A DNA stretch of 14,272 nucleotides, from assembly GCA_900754175.1 (NCBI GenBank), contig CAAEBS010000017.1:1-14272 (forward strand), read 5' to 3'. Position 1 is the first letter of the stretch; each line of letters starts with the position of its first letter. Below the pieces are notes generated by a model. It made no database searches and had not been told where the DNA came from. It worked only from the letters and a program-made list of their open reading frames with translations. This document shows, in pieces, positions 6,229 to 12,416 of the stretch. This DNA comes from Clostridia bacterium. GTDB lineage: Bacteria; Bacillota; Clostridia; Oscillospirales; CAG-272. A program made the position numbers and the translations under genes.

Positions 6229-6592
6229 CAGTCCTCGACCCGATCGGTTTTTCCGGCGGGATGCGGCTTTTTCCGTGGTCTCCTGTTGCTACCACGGCGA
6301 TAGCCGCATCCTATGCTATTGTATATTCCCCACGGGCATCTTTCTCACACGTCCTGCTGTCTTTTCCGTCTTTCCCGTGAGCGGATATACCGTCTTTCCT
6401 TCCTATCATATGTATTTGCGGTCGTTTCCGACAGTGGCGCCCGGTGGCGGGCTTTTCCGTGTTTTGCACGGAGTTCCCGGCTTTTCTCCGGAGAGCACAG
6501 CTTTGGCGGACGTTTTCCGCTGTGGAAGGACGATTGACTGATTTCAGAAAATTTTATCGGCGGCATTTCTGCCGTCGGGAAAGGGAACTTTC
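6229..6592 (+). other. Hairpin-rich non-coding gap between ispF and rpe
   Basis: No credible gene is present: the open frames on both strands are low-quality (Pro/Ser/Phe-rich or Arg/Lys-rich) and lack ribosome binding sites. The plus strand is pyrimidine-rich and repeats TTTTCCG or close variants. At least five short stem-loops are visible: a nested hairpin at 6259-6311, GCCCG/CGGGC at 6439-6452 followed by TTTT, CCGTG/CACGG at 6457-6471, GCGGA/TCCGC at 6506-6520, and an 8-bp stem at 6558-6577 next to the rpe ribosome binding site. A 10-bp direct repeat, CCGTCTTTCC, occurs at 6366 and 6390. No consensus promoter was found. It could be a long structured leader or an undescribed small RNA. Confidence 0.5.
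6259..6311 (+). ncRNA. Nested stem-loop of unknown function
   Basis: The outer stem GGATGCGGC (6259-6267) pairs perfectly with GCCGCATCC (6303-6311). The inner stem CCGTGGT (6273-6279) pairs perfectly with ACCACGG (6291-6297). They are separated by a symmetric 5/5 internal loop (TTTTT opposite CGATA) and closed by an 11-base loop. No T-tract follows, so it is not a simple terminator. A structured RNA is an inference; it could instead be an intergenic repeat. Confidence 0.35.
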
Positions 6593-7264
6593 ATGTACAT
6601 ACTCTCCCCCTCGGTGCTTGCCGCCGATTTTTCAAAGCTCGGCGAGGAAGTCGCCAAAGTGGAAAAAGCGGGCGCACGCTATATTCACCTCGATGTAATG
6701 GACGGAATTTTCGTGCCGAACATCAGCTTTGGCGCCCCGGTGATCTCCTGCCTGCGCAAGACCACGTCGGTGATCTTTGACGTGCATCTGATGATTACCG
6801 ATCCGATCCGCTACGTGGATGATTTTTTGCGTGCGGGTGCGGACATTCTGACCATTCACTACGAAAGCTGTGAAAATCCGGGCGAGGTGCTGAAATACAT
6901 CCGCTCCAAAGAGGCACGGGCGGCAATTGCTATCAAGCCCGCAACGCCGGCAGAGGCGGTTCTGCCGTTGCTCGACGACGTGGATATGGTGCTGGTGATG
7001 ACGGTGGAGCCGGGTTTTGGCGGGCAGAAGATGATGCCCGAGACCCTGGAAAAGGTGCATACTATCCGCTCCTATGCCAACCGGACAGGACGGGAACTGG
7101 ATATTGAGGTGGACGGCGGTATCACGCCGGACAACCTGCCGCAGGTTACACGGGCGGGTGCGAACGTGATCGTTGCCGGTTCGGCTGTTTTCAAGGCGCA
7201 GAAGCCTGCCGCCATTATTTCCGAAATGCTTCGGCGTGCGCAGGAATCGCCTTTTTCCGAGTAA
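6593..7264 (+). CDS. rpe: Ribulose-phosphate 3-epimerase
   Basis: Rpe interconverts ribulose 5-phosphate and xylulose 5-phosphate, complementing RpiB in the pentose phosphate pathway. The 223-residue TIM barrel is complete. LSPSVLAADF (4-13), HLDVMDGIFVPN (32-43) with metal ligands His32 and Asp34, DVHLM (63-67) with His65, VEPGFGGQ (138-145), and EVDGGI (172-177) with the second catalytic Asp174 are all present. AAAGGGA lies 7 bases before the ATG, directly after the hairpin at 6558-6577, which might influence ribosome access. radC starts 13 bases after the stop, so the two are likely co-translated from one message. No dedicated promoter was found in the 364 bp upstream. Confidence 0.96.
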   Translation: MYILSPSVLAADFSKLGEEVAKVEKAGARYIHLDVMDGIFVPNISFGAPVISCLRKTTSVIFDVHLMITDPIRYVDDFLRAGADILTIHYESCENPGEVLKYIRSKEARAAIAIKPATPAEAVLPLLDDVDMVLVMTVEPGFGGQKMMPETLEKVHTIRSYANRTGRELDIEVDGGITPDNLPQVTRAGANVIVAGSAVFKAQKPAAIISEMLRRAQESPFSE

Positions 7265-7277
7265 GGCGGTGAGAGGA

Positions 7278-7964
7278 TTGCCGCATACCGGACACAGACA
7301 ACGGATGAGGAGCCGTTTCCGGCAGGACGCCGGAGGGCTTTGCGACCACGAACTTCTGGAGCTGATCCTTTACAGCACCCTGCCGAGGGTCAACACCAAC
7401 GAGATCGCCCATGCGCTTTTGCATCGCTTCGGCTCCCTGCGGGGCGTTTTGTCGGCGGAGGAGGGCGAGCTTCGCAGGATTCCGGGGATCGGCGAAAATG
7501 CCGCCGTGTTTCTCCGTGCGGTGTCCGAACTGTTTGCCCGCTGTGAAAGAGAGATCTGTCTCACCTCTGATCTGCTGACCTCTCCCGGTCGGCTGGGACG
7601 CTATCTGCAATCGCTGTTTTTCGGCGTGTCGGAGGAGAGGAGCCGTATGCTTCTGTTTGACGGCGCACGGCAGCTGATCTCCTGCGAAAGCCTGGAGGGC
7701 GGCGTGCCGCTGGAAAGCGCAATTTCAGTGCGCCGCATTGTACAGCGGGTGCTGGATTGCGGTGCGGCGTACGTGATCCTTGCCCACAATCATCCCGAGG
7801 GGATCGTGTTCGTTTCGGACGCCGACCGGAAAGCGACCGGCGTGGTAAAGGACTGCTTGCAGAATATCGGCGTAACGCTGTTGGATCATATGATCGTAAC
7901 GCCCGAACGGTGTATTCCGATCCTTCACCCGGAAAAGAGCGGAGAGCTTTCTATGGAATTGTGA
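7278..7964 (+). CDS. radC: RadC family protein (JAMM/MPN+ domain)
   Basis: RadC proteins pair an N-terminal HhH-like module with a C-terminal JAMM metalloprotease-like domain. Their role is unsettled, since the original DNA-repair assignment has been questioned. I chose the TTG at 7278, giving 228 residues, because AAGGCGGTGA (7263-7272) is a near-perfect Shine-Dalgarno 5 bases upstream. The resulting N terminus (GHRQRMRSRF) also aligns with the usual RadC start, whereas the upstream ATG at 7173 lies inside rpe. IPGIGENAA (68-76) is the helix-hairpin-helix. The metal-binding motif HNHPEG (170-175) with Ser180 and Asp183 is intact, though the residues between are IVFV rather than the usual DPTP. 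It follows rpe by 13 bases. The perfect hairpin at 7965-8000 begins directly after its stop. Confidence 0.9.
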   Translation: MPHTGHRQRMRSRFRQDAGGLCDHELLELILYSTLPRVNTNEIAHALLHRFGSLRGVLSAEEGELRRIPGIGENAAVFLRAVSELFARCEREICLTSDLLTSPGRLGRYLQSLFFGVSEERSRMLLFDGARQLISCESLEGGVPLESAISVRRIVQRVLDCGAAYVILAHNHPEGIVFVSDADRKATGVVKDCLQNIGVTLLDHMIVTPERCIPILHPEKSGELSMEL

Positions 7965-8000
7965 AAAAAGAGTCTGTCGCATGGGCGACAGACTCTTTTT
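7965..8000. terminator. Bidirectional intrinsic terminator between radC and the pseudouridine synthase gene
   Basis: A perfect 16-bp inverted repeat (7965-7980 with 7985-8000, loop ATGG) has A5 at its left end and T5 at its right end. It therefore reads as a terminator on both strands and sits between two converging genes. The core is GAGTCTGTCGC. Confidence 0.88.
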
Positions 8001-8050
8001 AACAGTAAGGGTTTCGCCCTCCACAGGGAGAGCTTTTGGCAAACGGGGAT

Positions 8051-8692
8051 TTATTCGGCGTATACGGCTTCGATATGTTCGGTGTCACGGAAAACCAACG
8101 GGGCGCCGGTGTGCGGGTGTGGAAAGGACAGTTCGGCGGCGCACAGGAAAAAACGGGATTCCGGAGCGGGGGAGCCGTAGCGCCTGTCCCCCACGAGCGG
8201 CATTTTCCGGGTGGCAAACTGAACCCGGATCTGGTGCGTCCTGCCGGTGCCGAGCCGGATCTTTACCCACGACGTGCCGTCCGGTTCCTTGCGGATCAGC
8301 GAGTAGGAAAGCCGGGCTTCCCGCACGCCACGTCGCATTCTGCTGACCGGATAGACCTTGTTTTTCATGCGGTCGTAGTATAAAAGATCCCGCATTTCTC
8401 CCTCGGTAGGGGAGGGCACCCCGTGGATATGCGCCAGGTATTCTTTGCCGGCGGCTTTTTCACCTGCCTCGCCGGAAAAGCTTTTGCAGAGTGCGGCGGC
8501 GGCATCCCGGCGCCTGGCAAAGACCATCACGCCGCAGGTGTTGCGGTCAAGCCGGTGGACCGGGTAGATCTCTTTTTCCCCCTGCCCGGCAAGCAGGACG
8601 GGCAGGCTGTCCGGAGTATTTCCCTCCGACAGAACGCCTGCCGGTTTAAGGCATACGAGGATCCATTCGTCCTCGAAAAGTATCTGAATCAT
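8051..8692 (-). CDS. RluA-family RNA pseudouridine synthase
   Basis: The protein isomerises uridine to pseudouridine in rRNA or tRNA. With the ATG at 8692 it has 213 residues and begins IQILFEDEWILVCLKPAGV, the standard start of the catalytic domain. HRLDRNTCGVMVFAR at 46-60 contains the catalytic Asp49. KEYLAHIHG (83-91) and GRTHQIRVQFA (150-160) are further RluA-family motifs. There is no N-terminal S4 domain, so it belongs to the shorter single-domain group and the target uridine cannot be predicted. An extension to 8878 is open but runs through the terminator hairpin at 8735-8776 and is low complexity, so I rejected it. The Shine-Dalgarno is weak, and no convincing promoter is seen in the 38 bases up to the upstream terminator; expression may rely on readthrough. 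Confidence 0.88.
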   Translation of the reverse strand: MIQILFEDEWILVCLKPAGVLSEGNTPDSLPVLLAGQGEKEIYPVHRLDRNTCGVMVFARRRDAAAALCKSFSGEAGEKAAGKEYLAHIHGVPSPTEGEMRDLLYYDRMKNKVYPVSRMRRGVREARLSYSLIRKEPDGTSWVKIRLGTGRTHQIRVQFATRKMPLVGDRRYGSPAPESRFFLCAAELSFPHPHTGAPLVFRDTEHIEAVYAE

Positions 8693-8730
8693 AAGTATCG
8701 TCCGTTCTGTTATGAATTGAAATGTATTGA

Positions 8731-8776
8731 AAAAGGCTGTTTTCCGCCGCCGGGATTCCGGCGGCGGAAAACAGCC
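8731..8776 (-). terminator. Intrinsic terminator of the Cys-rich small ORF
   Basis: A perfect 19-bp inverted repeat (8735-8753 with 8758-8776, loop of 4) contains the run CCGCCGCCGG. On the minus strand it is followed by five T (8734-8730). It lies 17 bases after the stop of the 84-codon ORF. The opposite strand also has a T6 tract, but five bases away. Confidence 0.85.
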
Positions 8777-8793
8777 CGTGTTTTTTGTCGGGT

Positions 8794-9048
8794 TCAGTGG
8801 CAACGGAATTTTCCGCAGCAGCACCGGAGCGCCGAGCAGAACATCATTACCACAGCGCCGCAGAATGCCAGGCGGCACAGGCTGTGCTTGGAGCTTCCCT
8901 GAAAGGTGTGGGAGCAGATCGGTTGCTGTTCCTCCCCCTCACGGAACATAGAAAGTTTCAGTTGTCCGTCGTGCGCAAGCTGAATTTTGCAAAGCGAGCG
9001 GAAAAACGACATCATTTTGCAGCAGGCTTTTTCACAGGTCTGATTCAT
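8794..9048 (-). CDS. Small cysteine-rich hypothetical protein
   Basis: I do not recognise this 84-residue protein. Twelve residues are cysteine (5, 9, 10, 20, 45, 58, 63, 71, 76, 77, 78, 83), including CC and CCC runs. The middle (25-43) is polar and the part from about 58 to 74 is hydrophobic enough to sit in or on a membrane, followed by a basic Cys-rich tail. There is no classical signal peptide. The ATG at 9048 has AAAGAAAGGA upstream, but 12 bases away, so initiation may be inefficient; the frame stays open to 9198, where the translation looks like non-coding DNA. A strong terminator (8731-8776) follows 17 bases after the stop, and it is preceded by the terminator of the PII operon, so it would be a monocistronic unit. 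It may bind metal or form disulfides; function is unknown. Confidence 0.5.
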   Translation of the reverse strand: MNQTCEKACCKMMSFFRSLCKIQLAHDGQLKLSMFREGEEQQPICSHTFQGSSKHSLCRLAFCGAVVMMFCSALRCCCGKFRCH

Positions 9049-9081
9049 ACCGTAAATCGTTCCTTTCTTTTGGTATCGAAA

Positions 9082-9118
9082 CGGCGGCACGGCAGAGCTT
9101 TTGTCAGCTGTACCGCCG
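9082..9118 (-). promoter_or_regulatory. Hairpin in the presumed leader of the Cys-rich ORF
   Basis: CGGCGG (9082-9087) pairs with CCGCCG (9113-9118), and inside it AGCT pairs with AGCT across a short A-rich loop, 34 bases before the ORF start. It could be a leader structure; no promoter of good quality was identified around it (a TATACT-like box at about 9139-9144 lacks a matching -35). Confidence 0.3.
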
Positions 9119-9181
9119 GAAAATTTCTTTTTCCTTAGTATACGCCGACAGACGGAATTTATACGTTTTTTGCATTTTCCG

Positions 9182-9220
9182 AAAAAATCCGGCGGCATGG
9201 GCAGAATTCCCGTGCCGCCG
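9182..9220 (-). terminator. Terminator of the DUF1538/PII operon
   Basis: On the minus strand CGGCGGCA and TGCCGCCG (9220-9213 with 9197-9190) form an 8-bp stem, extended after one C-A mismatch by GGG/CCC around a 7-base loop. Two bases (GA) and then six T (9187-9182) follow. It lies 29 bases beyond the stop of the second PII-like gene. Confidence 0.8.
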
Positions 9221-9249
9221 ATACCCGATCGTTTTTTCGGATTTTTGGG

Positions 9250-9606
9250 TTATGATTTTGCCTGTGCGTTGGCGTCGCCAGTCTGCACGGCGGGGATAGA
9301 CAGTCCCACCACACGGTCCACGGGGAGGGAAAACGCAATTCCCTGACCGGGCGTATTCAGTCCCACCTCACGGTAAAGGGCGTGGAGAATATCGTCGCAC
9401 AGTTCGGATTTTACAATGATCATTACCATTTCCTTTTCCGGCTGAATGGTAATGTTGAACAGCTTTTCCGCCTCGGTATTGGCGGTTCCTCTGGCGTGGA
9501 TCACCGTGCCGCCACGGGCGCCGAATTCCTTTGCCGCATCCATGACCGCATCGCTGAAGCCGGAATTTACAATGCAAAGAATAACTTCATATTCAAACTC
9601 TTTCAT
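9250..9606 (-). CDS. PII-like nitrogen-regulator-family protein (second in DUF1538 operon)
   Basis: The 118-residue protein has the ferredoxin-like PII layout: first strand EVILCIVNSG (7-16), helix DAVMDAAKEFGA (19-30), then GGTVIHARGTA (32-42), the position of the strand leading into the T-loop. The loop itself is short (43-50) and has no tyrosine for uridylylation. MVMIIVKSELCDDILHALYREVG (60-82) is the second strand-helix unit. GQGIAFSLPVDRVVGL (87-102) is the C-terminal signature also seen in its neighbour. Classical PII trimers sense ATP/ADP and 2-oxoglutarate; which ligand this one binds cannot be told. AAGGGAGA supports the start. It is last in a three-gene operon, 17 bases after the other PII-like gene, implying control of the DUF1538 protein. 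Confidence 0.82.
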   Translation of the reverse strand: MKEFEYEVILCIVNSGFSDAVMDAAKEFGARGGTVIHARGTANTEAEKLFNITIQPEKEMVMIIVKSELCDDILHALYREVGLNTPGQGIAFSLPVDRVVGLSIPAVQTGDANAQAKS

Positions 9607-9623
9607 ATCAGTTCTCCCTTCAA

Positions 9624-10028
9624 TTATCGGTTGTTGCTCAGAAAGCGGTAGATCGCCACGCCGATCACACCGGTCATCGGTATGGTAAAGGCGATGCCTT
9701 TTCCGTTTTTCAGCGTGTTGAATTTTTCCTCCAGAAAGCGGAGAGCCGCCTGCGCCTGCTCCTCACGGATCACGCTGAAGATCACCGCTTTTTCGGAATC
9801 GGGGAGACCCAGATAGCGACGCATTTCTTCGCTTGCCGTGCCGTTTGCCGACATGGACATCTGCATATTGATCTCAAAGCCGGACAGCAGGGCAAGGTAA
9901 AGTTCTGCTTTTTCCCGGTTGACCACCGTCACCAGAAGCTGGAGGCTGGGGGGAGCGGGAAGGTGGGAGGAGGTGGATTTTGCGGCGCTGGCAGAAGCCT
10001 GTCGCCTGGAATGTATTTTTCCGTTCAT
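9624..10028 (-). CDS. PII-like protein with basic N-terminal tail (first in DUF1538 operon)
   Basis: After a low-complexity Ser/Ala/Arg/Lys tail (residues 1-28) the 134-residue protein resembles a PII domain. It has strand LQLLVTVVN (29-37), helix KAELYLALLSGF (40-51), a region INMQMSMSANGTASEEMRRYLG (53-74) where the T-loop would be, strand KAVIFSVIR (80-88), a helix (90-104) and GKGIAFTIPMTGVIGV (109-124). The last motif closely matches GQGIAFSLPVDRVVGL of the next gene, the clearest evidence the two are paralogues, although the rest is highly diverged. The uridylylation tyrosine region is not recognisable. AAAGGAGG eight bases upstream makes the start certain. It lies 15 bases after the membrane-protein gene. 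The unusual tail might anchor or dock the protein on its membrane partner (inference). Confidence 0.75.
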   Translation of the reverse strand: MNGKIHSRRQASASAAKSTSSHLPAPPSLQLLVTVVNREKAELYLALLSGFEINMQMSMSANGTASEEMRRYLGLPDSEKAVIFSVIREEQAQAALRFLEEKFNTLKNGKGIAFTIPMTGVIGVAIYRFLSNNR

Positions 10029-10043
10029 GTTCTGCGCCTCCTT

Positions 10044-11570
10044 TTACATAAAGTGAATGATCTGTTCGTCGTCCGCACTCAGAATCCGCTTCATAGCGAT
10101 CCGCTCTCTCATCTTTCTTGCAATGATGGAACGGAAACCGAGGAGCTGGATGGTGATAAGCGGGGTCATAGCCACCATTGCCACAATGCCGAATGCATCG
10201 GTCATGATCTTGGATTCACCCTGCAGAACGTAGCAGGCGCCAATGGCAAAGGGGAGAATGAAGCCGGAGGTCAGAGGACCCGAGGCAACGCCGCCGGAGT
10301 CGAATGCAATGGCGGTGTAAAGTCCCGGCACGAAGAAGGAAAGACCGAGCGAGAGGAAATAGCCGGGGATCAGGAAATACAGAATGTTGAAATCCAGTAC
10401 GATCCGGAGCATGGAAAGCCCGATGGAAAGCCCCACGCCGACCGAAAGCGCAATCGTCATCGACGTTTTGCTTACCGTTCCGTCGGTCACGTCGGCAACC
10501 TGACGGTTCAGAACGTGGACGGCAGGCTCGGCAAGCACCGTGACCATGCCCAGAAGGAATCCGAAAAGGATCAGCACCCAGGAGGGCTTGCCGGCAAGCT
10601 CGGTTCCCATTTTGTAGCCGATCGGCATAAAGCCGACCGTAACGGCGGTCAGGAAGGTCACAAGCCCCAGCACGGTATATACGATACCGGTGATGATACG
10701 GCACAGCTTTTTCCACGGCAGTTTGAGGAAGATGAGCTGCAGGATCGCAAAGAACAGGACGATCAGACCGAGCGCCAGCCCTACCTCGCCGATGACCGAC
10801 CCGAGCGTGCCCCAGAAAGCACTGCCGAGGTTGGCGTCAACCGAATAGTCGGGAATTTCATATGTAATACCGCCCCGGACGAAAATGCCGAGTAGCAATA
10901 CGGCAAGGATCGGTCCCACCGAACACATGGCGATCAGACCGAAGCTGTTCTCACTTACGTTCTTACCGCCGAGCGTCACGGCAATTCCCACGCCGAGCGC
11001 CATGATAAAGGGCACCGTGATCGGACCGGTCGTAACGCCGCCGGAGTCAAAGGCAAGGGCGAGAAAATCCGCATTTCCGTTGATGACCACGAGAGATGCA
11101 AGCGCAAAAAGGATCATGTAAAAGAACATCAGCAGGGAAGAAAGCGACTTGCGGAACACGATCTTCAGCGTGGAGATGAGCAAAAACAGTCCCACGCCCA
11201 CGCCCACCGTTACAATAAGCAGAGTGGGATTGATAGCGTCCTTTACCTGCGTGGCAAGCACCGAAAGGTCCGGCTCGGCAATGGTGATGAGCACACCCAT
11301 GGCAAAGCAGATCAGGAGCAGTAAAGAGAGCTTTTTGGTTTTGGTAAGACCGATACCGATGTGCTCTCCCATCGGCGTCATGGCAAGATCTGCTCCCAGG
11401 TTGAAAAGCCCGATCCCGATAATCAGGAACAGGGAGGAGAGCAGAAAAACGATCATTTCCTTTTTGGAAAAGTCCAGAAAAGGCGTAAGATTCAGCAAAA
11501 AGACAATTGCCGTGATGGGAAGCACCGATACAAAGGCTTCCAGCATTTTTTTCTTGAGAATTCCGAACAT
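10044..11570 (-). CDS. DUF1538 domain membrane protein with two repeats, putative transporter
   Basis: This 508-residue polytopic membrane protein contains two copies of the DUF1538 domain. Repeat motifs line up with an offset of 249 residues: AEPDLSVLATQV at 98-109 with AEPAVHVLNRQV at 347-358, then AFDSGGVTTGPIT at 173-185 with AFDSGGVASGPLT at 422-434, each followed by a matching helix pair ending SVGPILAVLLLG or AMTPLITIQLLG. I count roughly six helices per half. The intramembrane AEP and FDSGG motifs look like half-sites of a pseudo-symmetric transporter. From memory, a two-subunit DUF1538 system (UmpAB) from Halomonas was reported as a cation/proton antiporter; here both halves are in one chain. 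GAGGAAAC precedes the ATG, a perfect promoter is at 11617-11645, and two PII-like genes follow in the operon, suggesting gating by them. Confidence 0.88.
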   Translation of the reverse strand: MFGILKKKMLEAFVSVLPITAIVFLLNLTPFLDFSKKEMIVFLLSSLFLIIGIGLFNLGADLAMTPMGEHIGIGLTKTKKLSLLLLICFAMGVLITIAEPDLSVLATQVKDAINPTLLIVTVGVGVGLFLLISTLKIVFRKSLSSLLMFFYMILFALASLVVINGNADFLALAFDSGGVTTGPITVPFIMALGVGIAVTLGGKNVSENSFGLIAMCSVGPILAVLLLGIFVRGGITYEIPDYSVDANLGSAFWGTLGSVIGEVGLALGLIVLFFAILQLIFLKLPWKKLCRIITGIVYTVLGLVTFLTAVTVGFMPIGYKMGTELAGKPSWVLILFGFLLGMVTVLAEPAVHVLNRQVADVTDGTVSKTSMTIALSVGVGLSIGLSMLRIVLDFNILYFLIPGYFLSLGLSFFVPGLYTAIAFDSGGVASGPLTSGFILPFAIGACYVLQGESKIMTDAFGIVAMVAMTPLITIQLLGFRSIIARKMRERIAMKRILSADDEQIIHFM

Positions 11571-11616
11571 GTTTCCTCGCTTTCTTTCCTATTTTATATA
11601 TAACATGAATGTAAAT

Positions 11617-11645
11617 ATTATATCATGAAATACTTTCCCTGTCAA
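11617..11645 (-). promoter_or_regulatory. Promoter of the DUF1538/PII operon
   Basis: On the minus strand TTGACA (11645-11640) and TATAAT (11622-11617) match consensus exactly, with 17 bp between them and TGA before the -10 box. The leader of about 40 bases contains no obvious riboswitch-sized structure, so control is more likely protein-level or constitutive. Confidence 0.87.
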
Positions 11646-11710
11646 CCCTGCATTTTCCGGCGAAAAGAAAAGAAAGGAGAAATATTTGTAAACTTTTATC
11701 CGGGGAGCGC

Positions 11711-12337
11711 TTATTGGCAGTCAAAACGCTCCCCGATGCGCTCCGGCGTGTGCTTGCCGTACCCCGCTTCGGTAATGCGGCGTAGCAGAGCGTCGCAGTC
11801 GGTCCTTTTCACGGCGAATACCAGGGTAACGTCCGCCCCGAAATCCACCGAGTCGGTCACGGCACCTGCGGCGTTGAGGAGATTGTTGTATTTCTGATAG
11901 TCGGCATACCCGCACCGGAGAGAATAAATTTCATACGGCTCGTAGGTGACGCTTCCCGCCGCTTCCAGCGCCAGAACTGCCGTGTGCGAATACGCCCGTA
12001 CCAGCCCGCCGGCACCCAGAAGCGTTCCGCCGAAATACCGGGTGACGATCACGCATACGTCGCAAAGCCCGCTTTTCCGGATAGCGTCCAGAACCGGCAT
12101 ACCCGCCGTCCCCTGCGGCTCTCCGTCGTCGGAGTACCGGGCAAGCGTGCCGTCCCCGAGCAGAAAAGCGTATACGTTGTGCGTGGCGTCCCGGTGCTCC
12201 CGCCGGACCTCCTTGAGATGCGCAAGCGCTTCCTCCTCACTTTTCACGGGATACGCACGTCCGATAAAAATCGACTTTTTTTCTTCAAATTCTATGTACG
12301 ACGGCTCCCTGACCGTCCTGAATGCTTTCGGTTCCAT
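11711..12337 (-). CDS. yigZ: YigZ/IMPACT family protein
   Basis: The 208-residue protein is a bacterial member of the UPF0029/IMPACT family. EFEEKKSIFIGRAYPV (16-31) opens the domain, HNVYAFLLGD (53-62) follows, and the family signature spans DGEPQGTAGMPVLDAI (71-86) and VTRYFGGTLLGAGGLVRAYS (98-117). Eukaryotic IMPACT modulates the translational stress kinase GCN2. Bacterial YigZ is structurally related to elongation-factor domains, and its exact role is undetermined. Length and motif order are standard for the two-domain form. AGAAGGAG six bases before the ATG fixes the start. It has its own perfect-consensus promoter (12365-12393), whose -35 lies within a hairpin shared with the end of the DUF421/DUF4363 unit. 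Confidence 0.94.
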   Translation of the reverse strand: MEPKAFRTVREPSYIEFEEKKSIFIGRAYPVKSEEEALAHLKEVRREHRDATHNVYAFLLGDGTLARYSDDGEPQGTAGMPVLDAIRKSGLCDVCVIVTRYFGGTLLGAGGLVRAYSHTAVLALEAAGSVTYEPYEIYSLRCGYADYQKYNNLLNAAGAVTDSVDFGADVTLVFAVKRTDCDALLRRITEAGYGKHTPERIGERFDCQ

Positions 12338-12364
12338 AGTCCGCTCCTTCTTGTTTTCCTTTTC

Positions 12365-12407
12365 ATTATATAAGGAACGGGCGGTTTTGTCAAGAAAAAT
12401 CCGCCCG
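12365..12407 (-). promoter_or_regulatory. yigZ promoter overlapped by an inverted repeat
   Basis: On the minus strand TTGACA (12393-12388), 17 bp and TATAAT (12370-12365) are exact consensus. CGGGCGG (12407-12401) and CCGCCCG (12384-12378), extended inward by TTTT/AAAA, form an 11-bp stem with one bulged A whose loop holds part of the -35 box. As RNA from the upstream genes this hairpin could act as a weak terminator; as DNA it could be an operator. Confidence 0.7.
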
Positions 12408-12416
12408 TGCGCCGTA

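Noticed and set aside
6218..6541. 107-codon frame in the gap after ispF
   Set aside because: Phe/Pro/Ser-rich translation of pyrimidine-rich hairpin DNA, overlapping the end of ispF, with no RBS or recognisable domain.
8693..8878. N-terminal extension of the pseudouridine synthase
   Set aside because: It runs through the 19-bp terminator hairpin; the family's usual start coincides with the ATG at 8692.
9963..10895. 310-codon plus-strand open frame opposite the DUF1538 gene
   Set aside because: His/Asp/Gly/Arg-rich translation is a shadow of hydrophobic codons on the other strand, which carries a clear membrane protein with RBS and promoter.
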